DNA of 64,000 nt from NCBI GenBank assembly GCA_050084985.1, contig JBITNC010000001.1, positions 99,820,001 to 99,884,000 of the forward strand. The letters are read 5' to 3'. A program made the translations under genes and the position numbers. The notes under the pieces are model-generated. The model had not been told where the DNA came from. It saw only the letters and a program-made list of their open reading frames with translations, and made no database searches. Positions 13,101 through 23,420 of the stretch are shown one piece after another. This stretch comes from Nageia nagi. Its lineage: Eukaryota > Pinophyta. Numbering within the stretch: position 1 is the first letter of the stretch; each line of letters begins with the position of its first letter.

Positions 13101-13586
13101 AAACTCCTCCGAGTGGACCAATGTATAGTCATCCCCATAAAATTTCCAGCCAAAAGTTGCTTCAATACCAGCAGGGGTGAAGTCCATGATTACATTGCCC
13201 TCTGTATCTCGTAGCACTCTCTTGCTGAAATCACACTTCTTTGCCACTTCACTACACAAGTCAGGAAAAGGTACTGCAAACGGTATCATGGCGGCATTGA
13301 ACAAGTGGCATGTGTGGATAAGTTCCCCAAATAGGTCCTCCTTGCTGAGAGAGGTTGTAGAGGCCAAGGTCATAATTGGGTCCAAGTCACCCCAATCAGT
13401 GTAACCAACAAATATATATTTCCCCTTAAATTTGGCCTCCGAGAGCTCTGGTCTACTCTTCGATTGAAACTTTATCAAACTCTCCCTCAAAAATCAAGTC
13501 ATCTGGTTTTTAGTCACATGCCTCTCGAACAACTGGCTCTGGGTCTTCCTAGCCTTCAAAGAAGGTACTTTGGTGCTTGAAGCCAT
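10108..13586 (-). pseudogene. Copy A of unknown coiled-coil ORF family (broken)
   Basis: A degenerate 3,479-bp coding unit. It starts at an ATG at 13586 (MASSTKVPSLKARKTQ), has an early in-frame stop near 13495, and continues as long open pieces at 13032-13490, 12801-13022, 12571-12804, 11424-12032, 10935-11318, 10641-10889, 10389-10640 and 10108-10395, with a frameshift near 10390. N-terminal part: ends in RVLRDTEGNVIMDFTPAGIE, the counterpart of RRVRDLQGRTILNLDSVAIA in copy C. The middle is Ser/Glu/Asp-rich with a basic stretch (EPRKRSPLRKTSTKRS). The C-terminal third begins with a Lys/Glu-rich helix (KKLKKELTASWKII) typical of a coiled coil. Total length almost equals copy C (3,483 bp). 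Arrays A and B flank it. The N-terminal pattern distantly recalls the 'putative plant transposon protein' domain of some Ty3/gypsy elements. Function unknown. Confidence 0.7.
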
Positions 13587-13737
13587 GGAGGACACTATCG
13601 TACTCTTTCCTCAACTCCAGATGTCTGACAAGTCCAGGAGCACAATTATGAATGAGTGCAGAAGCACAGCCAGGAAAGCGTGCAACTGGGCCTAGGGACA
13701 GTCAATTTTCTGAACAACACTCTTCACTCGAAAGTTG

Positions 13738-15205
13738 GTCGCATGTTTTTGAATGAGTGCCTCAAGCATGCATAAAAAATGATGCGACTAGGTTCAAGGG
13801 TGAATTTGAAATGCCTTAGCCAAAAGAGGCTAATTGGATGTACAACGTCCCTGAATCTCCCTTCTATCTTGGTCGCATGTTCCGGAGTGGGTGCTTGATC
13901 ATGCATGAAAAATGATGCGACCATGCCTTGAAATGAGTGCAAAGTCTTCTAATGTTCCTTCCTTGGTCGAATGTTTTGGGATGGATGCTAAAGCATGTAT
14001 GGAAAATGATGCGACCAAGAAGAGGGATGAAAATGAGGTATGAAACGTTCAACGAGAAGGTGATATTTATAAGTTTGCTCCTGGACCAAGTGTTAGTCTC
14101 TTACCAGCTTGCTAAAAAGGTCCAATAGATAGTTTACAAACAAGGTCGCATGCATGGTGGGAGGTGCAAAAGGACTAGATAGGAATGGTGCAACTAGAAA
14201 GTGGGACCAGGGGACTTAGCCAATTTTCCAACAAACTTGAGCTCTTATCTCCCTTGTCGCATCCTTCTGGATGATTGCTCAAAGCACATGCTTGAATCCT
14301 TGCGCCTAGTTCTTGGCATGCTTCCCAAGGTCTAAATCTTTGAACAAAACTTCGAAAAATGTGTAGGATGTTCTTGGTCGCACATCCAAGAAGGGGTGCT
14401 TTTTTTTTTCTCCCATCTCCCCACACTCTGGCCCTCCCCAATTTTGCAAACTGAAATGAAGGAGGGTGACTTCCCTTTTATAGCCTTCAAGGTGGGACAC
14501 GTGTCACCATGGGATAGGCGCAGGATGAGGTCCAGTGCATGGGCTTCCACTTGTCACTAACGTCCAACACTTAGCTTATTTCCTTCTATTTTCCCTGGTC
14601 GCATGGTTTTGGATGAGTGCACAAGGACTCATCTCCATCCTTGCAACAAGCCTTGAAGCTTCGAAATTTGGCTAAGTGTTCTCCAAGCTGGTCGCACCCT
14701 TTGAGAGGAGTGCAAAAGGACTTGATGAAATGCATGCGACAGCCTTTGAGACTTCAAAAATATGCTAAGTGTGAAATTCCTAGTCGCATGGTTCCTGAGG
14801 AGTGCAAAAGGACTCACTCCAATGCATGCGACATCTTCAAAAAATGATGCTAAGTCTGAAACATTGGTCGCATCCTTTGAGAGGAGTGCAAACGGACTCA
14901 ACTAAATGCATGCAACATCAGAGGGGGGCCAAAAAAAATGCTAAGTATGAGATGAAACTCAGCCTAGTCGCACCTTCTCCAGAGCGTGCAAAAGGACTCC
15001 CTCAAAAACATGCGACAAGCTGAAAACATGCCCTTTTCCTACATTTTTCGACAACATGATGACAAAAAAGATGCAAGATGGGTGAAATGCAAAAAGGAAG
15101 GTCCTCAGAAGCCCTTCAAGCTGAATGATGTAAACGACAAAGACAAGGCTGCATGGTTGCATGGTTGAAAGGAGGTGCAAAAGCACTCTATGGAAAACAT
15201 GCGAC
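13738..15205. repeat. Array B: twelve 50-bp GTCGCAT/ATGCGAC palindromes
   Basis: Units start at about 13738, 13872, 13966, 14145, 14256, 14377 (half unit), 14598, 14691, 14783, 14867, 14967 and 15156. The full units are 50 or 51 bp. Outer arms are GTCGCAT...ATGCGAC. In the 3' half an inner dyad GAGTGC-AAAA-GGACTC is well kept. Spacers of 34-50 bp between the 3' units contain a conserved GCTAAGT, giving a local period of about 92 bp. The array sits between the divergent starts of copy A (minus) and copy B (plus). Confidence 0.85.
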
Positions 15206-15348
15206 AAGAGAAAAGTACATGAGAAATGATACTACTGCTGCGAAAATGCAAACTAGACATGTTTCCAACATCCTCCGAAAGGTATACATCTTTTTAGATA
15301 GATTTCATGCAATCTTTTCTTCCTTTATGTTTCCTGAGGGTCCTTTAA

Positions 15349-18300
15349 ATGCGAAAAATTTTGGGGTGGTGTTGTGTAGGCACAACACTTCCCACCACTG
15401 ACTTGAAGCAGTACATCGTCTTCTTCTCCAGACTCTCCACTTGCACATTCGTACCATTCACAGCTCCATTCTCTAAATTGTGCATGGAAGTCGGTCACCA
15501 TTGGCAAAAAGGGGAGAGAGTCCTTAAAGACATCAAAGGAGACATCATCATGGACTTCAATATAGCGAGGCCAGGTCGCTAACGGACTACCAAGAGACCC
15601 CTAGGGCAGTCGTCGCTATCAAGAGTTGGATGTTGGAAGAACACCACAGGCTGAAAGGAAATGTGCTCATCAATGCTCCTCACTCCAACTTCTACCCCAC
15701 GATCGAGTTGATGATCCTTATGTTGTCTAGAGTTCTCGAGAAGGAAGATGCTTCGAAGTTTAGGAAGGAGTTCTTTGGTTTCATTCTTGAGATTGCCAGA
15801 GGGAGGAGAATCAGATGGAGCAAGCTGTTGAGCAACACCATAGTTGAACAATTGTCATCCATAGGTACCACAAGCAAATTCTGTGATGTCCCATTTGAGC
15901 CAATGAATAATTTATCATGGGCTCTTTGTATTCTAGGTGTTGTTCATGTTCATGTTGTATATGTGTAACTTAAGAGGGAGCTTATGGTCTGTGGACCCCA
16001 CTGTAAGCCCAGAAATGGGACATCTCCCTTTGAGTAGTGATGTTGTGTGATGTGATGGGTAATCCTGGATTGTGGGAATCCCAATGTAGTGTTGTATGTG
16101 TGGGTAATCCCGGATTGTGGGAATCCCTCTAACATCCCCTTTCAGAAGGTACAGTTCGCCAGAGGTCTTGGAGAGTTGATATGATTGGTTCTTTGGATAG
16201 GGCATCTCGTGGGAAATGTTTTGACAGGCCACACGACATGGTTTTATCAAGAAACGAAGGAGTTATGGTCTCTTGAAGTTCGCCAACCAGACCAATCTTC
16301 CACTTCTTGGCCGCCCATGAAAATCTATGAACAGCTCTATATTGACCCCTTGGAATGTGGCGTCCCACTCCTTGGGAGATGAGTATGTTGTGTGGTGTAT
16401 TCAATGCATTTAGCAATAGTAATGGGACCGCTTTTTTAAGTTGTAGTGCATGATTTCCAAGGCATTGCATTTCTAGCCAATGGATCTTGTGATTACGAGC
16501 ATCCCTAGGCAACATTGGAATAGAGAGGCATGCGCATGATTCCTAGGTGAGATCTATGAGAGACTATATTGAGGATGGAGCTCCATGATGAGGTTAGCAA
16601 TTATTATACATCTTTCTATACCAGAACCTCTTGGGCATTCAAGTATTGGCGATGCTGAGCAATATTCCTAGATAGTGTCTAGAGGAGTGACAAGGTTGGG
16701 AGCATAGCATTCTACGACTTAGGTGGGTCACCTAGTCCATCCAATGGTATTCCGAGGGCGAGCTTCCACATTCATTGGTCGCCAGGGTTTGAGGAGACTC
16801 CGTCGCAAGAGAGGATTCGGATGTTGAGGGGGTGAGTCGTTCCCATTTCATGTTCGGTTGGCTGAGGGTTTGGAACCCTAGATCTATGATTGTAATCTCC
16901 ATTGTGCTTCATCATCATACCATAATAAAATACATATCATTGTGCCTCTCATTCTTGTGTTTTTCCATTGTGTGCATGCGTTGTGATATACTGGTGTTGG
17001 AAGCTTGTTCTGGCTTCATATTGTTGTGTGTTCCCATTGTTGGTAATTATATGTTGTACATTGTTACTGGAAGGCATTCATGGGGTTTGCAGAGTGTTGG
17101 GGAAGCCCTAGGGGCTGACGTCAGCATTGGCTGGATCTCATTTGGCATTGTGTATTGTCCGGGAGCTCTAGGAGGCCCAATTGGATGTGTTGAGGTGTAT
17201 GTGTACCCTAGAGGGCAATCGTTGGGTGTTTGAAAGTTATAGAAGCCCTAGCTTGAGTTGTATTTGCTGAGGGTGAATTTAGAACATTACAAATTCTACC
17301 TCAATTCATACCTGGTGTATATGTTGCTACAGGGCAGATATAGAACTACAACGCAAGGGGAGACGGCTTGGATAGAGAAAGGGACCTATTCCATTTGGAA
17401 GTGCTACCCCAAATGGAAGCTAGAAAGGAGATGGGATAGTTTCACAATGAAGAACAATGGATAGGAGTATGAAATATATAGGGAGCTCAAGGGAGAGACC
17501 ACAGTTGCCAGGATCTCCAATTCAGCCCAAGATGCTTTGAAAAAGCATGGGGACTTCTTCCTCCATCACCAACACTATTCCTACATTCGTACACATGGGT
17601 TAGTCGTGCAACCATATCAGTTGCCAAGGTTCGTGAGTAACAGACTACTGTTGATGGAGATAATGAGGTAGTTGGCCTTTCTACATGAGCATGTGTGGCA
17701 AAAGAAATCTACCACATCTAATTTGCCGATTATTGTGGAAGAATATCAGTGTAAGTCCTGGACAGATGTGGATACCATGAGGGAAGAAATGGCCAAATTT
17801 AGTTTCAAGAAGATGCCTACAGCAGACCATTATGACCCTGACCACAGGATGCAATTGTTCTTCATGAAGGAGAGGAGGAAACATTACAAGCATAAATCGC
17901 TTGCAGACGAATGCTAATGATCAGCAACACCATGTGGAAGCCACTATCAATGAGAGACTCTCGCAGCATAAGGGAAGAAAACTTCAAGAGTCTACCTCCA
18001 AGATCACACAGTTCCCTCCAATTGTTGAGACACCAGCTGGACAATATGCATCTATGCGTGGTAAGAACCCAGTTGAGCAAGTTGTACAAGTACGGATCAC
18101 CATGGACGAGCATGACGCAAGAGAGCTCGAACGTGTGGCCACAGACAAGGTGGTTAGGTGTGTAAGAAACAAAAATCAGGATTCGTCTCCGCCATCCAAA
18201 CCACCTAGAGCCACAACAGCAAGGCCTTCACCCATTGTTCCACCATCTAGATCTTCATCTTCCAGTCACTTGTACAGACCGGTTGAGTCAAGAGGAAAGG

Positions 18301-19638
18301 GAGGTTGGAGAATCAAAAGACGAACAGGAAGTGAATGCAGCCTAGGATGACGAGATCCCAAATGCACAGCAACATGACTCCTTAAAGATATTGAAAGTGA
18401 TCCATAAAACAGCAGCATCAGAGTCGTCTACAGAGAAGGGTAAGGAGCCAATGTTGGAGACAATACAGAAGAGAGCTCGGTTGAAGAGAACTCCGCAGTC
18501 AAGAACTATAGAAGCTTCAGGTGAGCACGACAAAGAAGGAGAGAGACCCTCTAAGAGAGGAAAGAAGAATACCGTTACCATATAGGAGGCAGTTGTGGAG
18601 ACTTACCAACCATCACCCACAAATGAGTGGGGTGTCAATATGGTGGAATGTCTTGATGTGTTTAACATGAATGTCGGGGAAGAGTTTGAGGCGAAAGAGA
18701 AGAATGATCAGAATGGAGAGAGCTCCACTCGCCCAAGGAAGACCCAAACATCTGTGCATCTAGCTGATAATGCCATACATATCAAGACCATAATAGCTAA
18801 TAAGGAACCCACAACGTTTTGAAGACCTTAGATAGATCAACTAGATCATCAACACAGTTCCGATTGGTTTCGTTGGTCGGAAACATGCAATCATCTCCAA
18901 CACTAAGGCCATCATCAAGGTATGATGAAGGACAAAGAAATCAAAAGCCTCAAGAAAGAGTTAGCCACACAGAGGAAGTTGACTAGGGAATTAGAATCGG
19001 CTAAGGTGCCCACAGAGGATCTCCAAAAAATGAAACCACTCAAGGAGGGCATGATTGCAGTTAAGCAAAGGCATATAGATGAGGTCTTGGTAACAGTACA
19101 GTAGTTTACTAGGGCATTAGAGAGGGTAGCATTCGAGGAACAAAAGCTCAAAGACATCATGGTGGAGAGAGCCAATCTTCTCAGGATTTTAGATTCCAGA
19201 AGGCCCATGATCATGCAATTCGAGATGACATAGAATTGAAGGCCAAAGGATGTGAAGTTTTGTGAGGAGTATTGGTTTTATTTGGGAGTGGTTAATCAAA
19301 TAGCCACCTGATTCCAAGAAGTGCAGAAGGACATTCAGAAGCTCAACGATAAGGCAAACACTTGTCTTGAGCAAATGGAGTTCCAAGTCAGGTTCATTGA
19401 TGATGACACCACTATCCGAGATAGAGACATTGTAGTGGAAGAAGTGAGACACTTCCTGCACAGCCTGATCTTGACCAAGGCCATCAACACCTTTCAAACT
19501 GGCTATCACTTGGAGCACTTACTCAAAGCCCATGCTTGGAAAAAGGATATGCTGAAGATAGCGTTGTGTTGTGAGGAATGGACCAAAGCTGTAAAAGATG
19601 TTACATGGATTGGAGCTTACAGCCAAATTCTTAGATGA
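15349..19638 (+). pseudogene. Copy B of unknown coiled-coil ORF family (broken, split by a solo LTR)
   Basis: The same family as copies A and C, on the plus strand. The readable part begins near 15349; the true N-terminus appears lost. ERVLKDIKGDIIMDF (about 15513-15557) matches the N-terminal motif of A and C. After a frameshift near 15580, RWSKLLSNTIVEQLSSIG (to 15881) matches DWSSALSDGISEQLARIG in C. A 1,410-bp solo LTR then interrupts the frame. Beyond it NSYLVYMLLQG continues in phase and matches NSYLVYLLLHD of copy A. Stops lie near 17462, 17669 and 17915, and a frame change near 17900-18350. The C-terminal part (18922-19638) is a Lys/Glu/Arg-rich coiled coil. The middle carries Pro/Ser-rich and basic stretches (KPPRATTARPSP, KRARLKR). 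Function unknown. Confidence 0.7.
15882..17291 (+). mobile_element. Solo LTR S1 (1,410 bp) inside copy B, TSD AATTC
   Basis: Starts TGTGATGTCCCATTTGAGCC and ends GAACATTACA. AATTC lies immediately before (15877-15881) and after (17292-17296). Internal blocks match solo LTRs S2 and S3: 'GACCCCACTGTAAGCCC', 'GGCGTCCCACTCCTTG', 'CCAATGGATCTTGTGATTA' and 'CATCCAATGGTATT'. A 'GGGTAATCC.GGATTGTGGGAATCCC' duplication at 16055-16130 lengthens this copy. A 133-codon frame at 16832 lies wholly inside the LTR and is not a gene. Confidence 0.9.
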
Positions 19639-20802
19639 TGACTTCAAGGGACGTGATGAGGCATTGGTCCCACCAACCGCTTAGTCACATTATTTGTTTT
19701 TATTATATTTAATAATTATTTTGAAGAAGCTTTGTTTTATTTGTTAATAAATTCCCAAGTTTGTGATGGATGAGGATTTGCTCCCACAAACTTGGATAAT
19801 GTCTTGTAATGCTAGGTGGCATATTTCTATTGGACCATACTTTATTTCTTAAAAATTGCAATTAGGGTTAGGGCAATGCTTAGGATTGCCAAGAAAACTA
19901 TGTTTTAGCCCATTTGGGCTCATTTGTAAGGGGATTAGACATTTTTTGCAAATTGGACTACTTACACAATACTTTCAAACTCGCAAGTTTCCCTATTTTG
20001 TAATTGTGATATAATTTCAAGAAATTGAAGTGAGTAATGTTTTCATTTGGAACTATGGATGTGAATGTGTGTTACATCTTTATGCTTTCTTGAATGTTTG
20101 GAACATTTTGTAAATCTTATAAAGGTGGACAAAACAATGCCTACAAATCTTTTTGAAACATTACAAGTAGTGTATGGTTGTGATGTTCCATAGTTTGCAC
20201 ATTGGACTAGTGTCTTTTGAGATGACTTGCATATGCCATTTAATCTAGGAACTTCATTCCGTGTGTGAGTTTTACCCACGTCATACCTTTCTTTCCATCG
20301 TCTTAGCGCCGAGCTCCCCTTGTTAGGATACTCGTGTTGTTGCCTTTCAAGTCGGATTAGGAATGTGTGAAACCTAGGCCAAACCTGTGCAAGTCTAGTC
20401 TTTGAAACCCACACTAGTCAGTGAGAATATTTCCCTAGAGCTGAACTCATATATCACCGTCTTCTCACAACCCTTTTTTATTCTTTTTTATTTCTTGTGC
20501 GCGGCTTTCACAACAAACCTTTTCTTTTCTTCTTTTTCTTGAGAAACAACCATTCCTTGATCGGGACCCTTCGAGTCCTTGGCTAACAAACATTATTTGA
20601 GTTGGTAACAACTTCAAACATCTCCACCATATCACTTGAGTGAACCCTTGCAGCCTTCACTTTCAAACTTTTGAGGTAAACAGTCCTCATAACGGGTAGG
20701 GGTTACACCCTACCTCTCAAGTGTTGGAGTCTTTCCACAGGCATTGTGATACCATTTGCCAATCAGCAAGTGTAGGAAAGAAAAAGCCCCCAACAGAACC
20801 CT
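19639..20802. other. Non-coding 3' flank of copy B
   Basis: No gene. Sequence such as AGCCCATTTGGGCTCATTTG (near 19910) loosely resembles the flank of copy A. A small ORF at 20043-20414 on the minus strand shows no family motif. Confidence 0.35.
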
Positions 20803-20922
20803 AAGCAAATGCCTGTCGGAATCCCAGTTGGAGGCAAATTCCAAGCAAACATCCATTAGGATTCCAATTGGAGACAAATACCACGCTAACACCTACTGGG
20901 ATTCCAGTTGGAGGCAAATCCT
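20803..20922. repeat. Three 40-bp tandem repeats
   Basis: Units start at 20803, 20843 and 20883. Consensus core: GGGATTCCAGTTGGAGGCAA. They are about 75-85 percent alike by eye. Confidence 0.8.
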
Positions 20923-21342
20923 AAGAAAAATCCAATCAACTTCATCTAGAGAACACACTATATCACTAATGAAAAATATTAATTATGAAACCTATATGAG
21001 ACAAAGCACATTAAAAAAAATAGCATAACTAGAACTGAGGTAAAATAGTGTGAAAAACAAATGGCGATCCCATGCCTAAAACTATAGTTGTTTTACTCTG
21101 ATTAAAAAGAGAAAAAAAAAAAGTAAATTTTATCCATTAAAGTCTGTTGTTGCCTGAACTAGCATGTGCTGTTCAAAATGTTATCTGCTACATGACACCT
21201 TAACTATTGAAAACAATAGATTAAAACAGAAAACAGTTCTCTCAGAATAAACATTGAAGAAGGATAATGAGATAGAACAAGATATAGAAAATGATTTCAT
21301 CTAACATCAAATTACTATGTATGACATCGTATTTACCTTTAT

Positions 21343-22880
21343 TTGTTAAGAATCTACCCTACATTTCCTCTCACACATGGTAGGGGGCCTATAGAGTTTG
21401 GTGAATGCCCTCATTCATTTAGTGACAGCCAAGAGTTGGTGTTCAACCTCGATAAAACCAATTTTCTAGCCTTCAATGTCTCTAGGCCTATAGCCTTTCA
21501 AACTCAAATAGCTTATCAAGGCAAAATCATTGTGACCTCCACCCCTTACACCTATTTGGATGCAGTTTTCTCAGGACCTAGGTTTTCAATGAAATTCACA
21601 GGCACGCCTAAGATCTACAAGGGCTACATAGCAGTCTCCATCCTAGATAGACAGTGTGTTCAGCTTCATTTTCAAGACACTTCGTCCAAATTATAGTTGT
21701 TTGATACCTTGGTCACCTGCACAATTCTCTATGGTGTTGAGGTGTGATGTCCTAGCTTGAGGGCCTCAAATTGAACCACAGTAGAGAGGATTCATATCAG
21801 CACACTTTCTCTCCCTATTCGAAGCAAGAGGACTATTCCCCATCACATCTTACTAGCAAAGTTTGGTTGCCAACCCTTTTAGGTGTGGATTCTCGTAGTA
21901 TGGATTCTCTTCCTCTATTGTCTCTATGATTTCACTACCTCTAGCAAGGCGTACGCGCGGCTTACCCAGGGCCTTGCCTTCTATGGAGTTGGTTATCTAG
22001 GGTTGTCGTTGATGTTCGTTCGGAAAGGTCACTAACGCTCTCCAACGTTTTGGCCTCTCTTATGATCGACTATTTATTCTTCAAGGAAACCCGCATAGTA
22101 CTGCCAATGAGTCACTAGTGTCGATCTGTGACACAATATAGAAGGCCTACCTACTTGGGTTACTCCCTCTCACACCCATTATTCACAATGCTTTCTTTAG
22201 ATTAATCCTCTACCCAAAGTATATAATCTTCAATCTTTCTTTCAATTTGAGTGTGTTTCTCGGGTAGTTTAGGGTTTTCTTACATCAATTGTGGATCAAG
22301 ATAGACCACCACCTAGCTCACAAGCTTTGTGTCTGACACCAACATTCTCTAGAGACCAAGTTAGAAGACACTTCATCTTTAGATGATCGGTTTACTATGA
22401 GATTTGGGGAAAATATTGTTGCCTCTTTTGGGACTCCCATAATTCGATTCCGACCTCCTTTCGATACCCATATCAGAGATGTGTGGCACTCTTCCTCCAA
22501 GGTACTTTTCTTCTTAGGAAACATCTCCTATCTCACACGTAGCACCCAATAGAGGTTCGTCGAATTACATTATTCTTTCAAGCCTCCTCAGATGAGGGGA
22601 TATCTAAGACCCACAAGAGGACCCTCCACCTCCTACTTGAAGCACTAGGATATGCCCACAATCCATCGAGGGCTCGCTGAATCATGTCCCTTTTCACCAC
22701 CAATACGGTTGACAAGAGCATTGGACATGAAGTCCAAGAGGATTCCACCCCAACCGCATAGTTGAGCCCATCGTTGAGCTCTCTCTTCTCTATGCTCAAT
22801 GCAGCCTCCCCTTGACTGCTCACTACTATATTGTATTTTTTTCAGCTTTTTGCCCATTTCTAGGGTTTTCAACCCTTTTT
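21343..22880 (+). pseudogene. LINE-type reverse transcriptase C-terminal remnant
   Basis: Open for 117 codons from 21343, then broken. The reading ELVFNLDKTNFLAFNVSRP (RT thumb-proximal 'VN..KT....F' type), a tract ending in YTYLDAVFSGPRFSMKF, and further on LFDTLVTCTILYGVEV followed by SLRASN and ERIHISTLSLPIRSK is the usual order downstream of the catalytic core of plant non-LTR retrotransposon RT ('LF...V...LLYG.E.W...IERI'). Several stops follow. A T-rich tract (CCCTTTTTTTTG) lies near 22873. The 5' end is truncated, as is common for LINEs. No target duplication was identified. Confidence 0.6.
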
Positions 22881-23174
22881 TTTGTACATATTATTAGTTT
22901 GGTTGAGATGTAGGGTAGGCAATCTTGACCCTTGCTTGCTACTATATCATTCATGTACGCTCTAATCCCAAAAACCATTGGACATTAATATATTTTTTTT
23001 CTTTCTTTATTGACAACCTACTTAAGTTGCTTTAGCAAATCCTTATGCTTTCTAGTTGGCCTACAGTAATTGTCTCATTTTATAATAAATTATATCTAAT
23101 CAAGGTTACACATAATATTGGGGATGAGGATGGTTGAAATGGGGGATGTGTTAACAAGGTTACATGGAAACTTT

Positions 23175-23420
23175 AACTTATTAAGCCTAAAAGTGAATAT
23201 AAATTACAATTTTAAATTGAAATTCCCATTTGTTAAGCCTAAAAGTGAATATAGAATACAATTTTAAATTGAAATTCTCATTTGTTATACTAAAGTTTAA
23301 ACTTAAATACAAAAACAACTTATTAAGCCTGGAAGTGAATATCAAATACAATTTTAAATTGATATTCTCATTCATTATACTAAAGTCTAAACATAAAAGT
23401 AAACTTAAGTATTGATTCTT
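23175..23420. repeat. AT-rich tandem repeat, about 55/85-bp units
   Basis: Three copies of 'TTAAGCCTAAAAGTGAATAT' followed by 'ACAATTTTAAATTGAAATTC' start near 23180, 23235 and 23318. Small frames on both strands here are repeat artefacts. Confidence 0.75.

Noticed and set aside
13738-15205. CRISPR-like array (regular repeats with spacers)
   Set aside because: Repeats diverge strongly, spacers share a GCTAAGT core, there are no cas genes and the context is a plant nuclear genome. These are palindromic tandem repeats.
16832-17233. 133-codon ORF
   Set aside because: Lies wholly inside solo LTR S1 with no domain and no conservation in S2 or S3.
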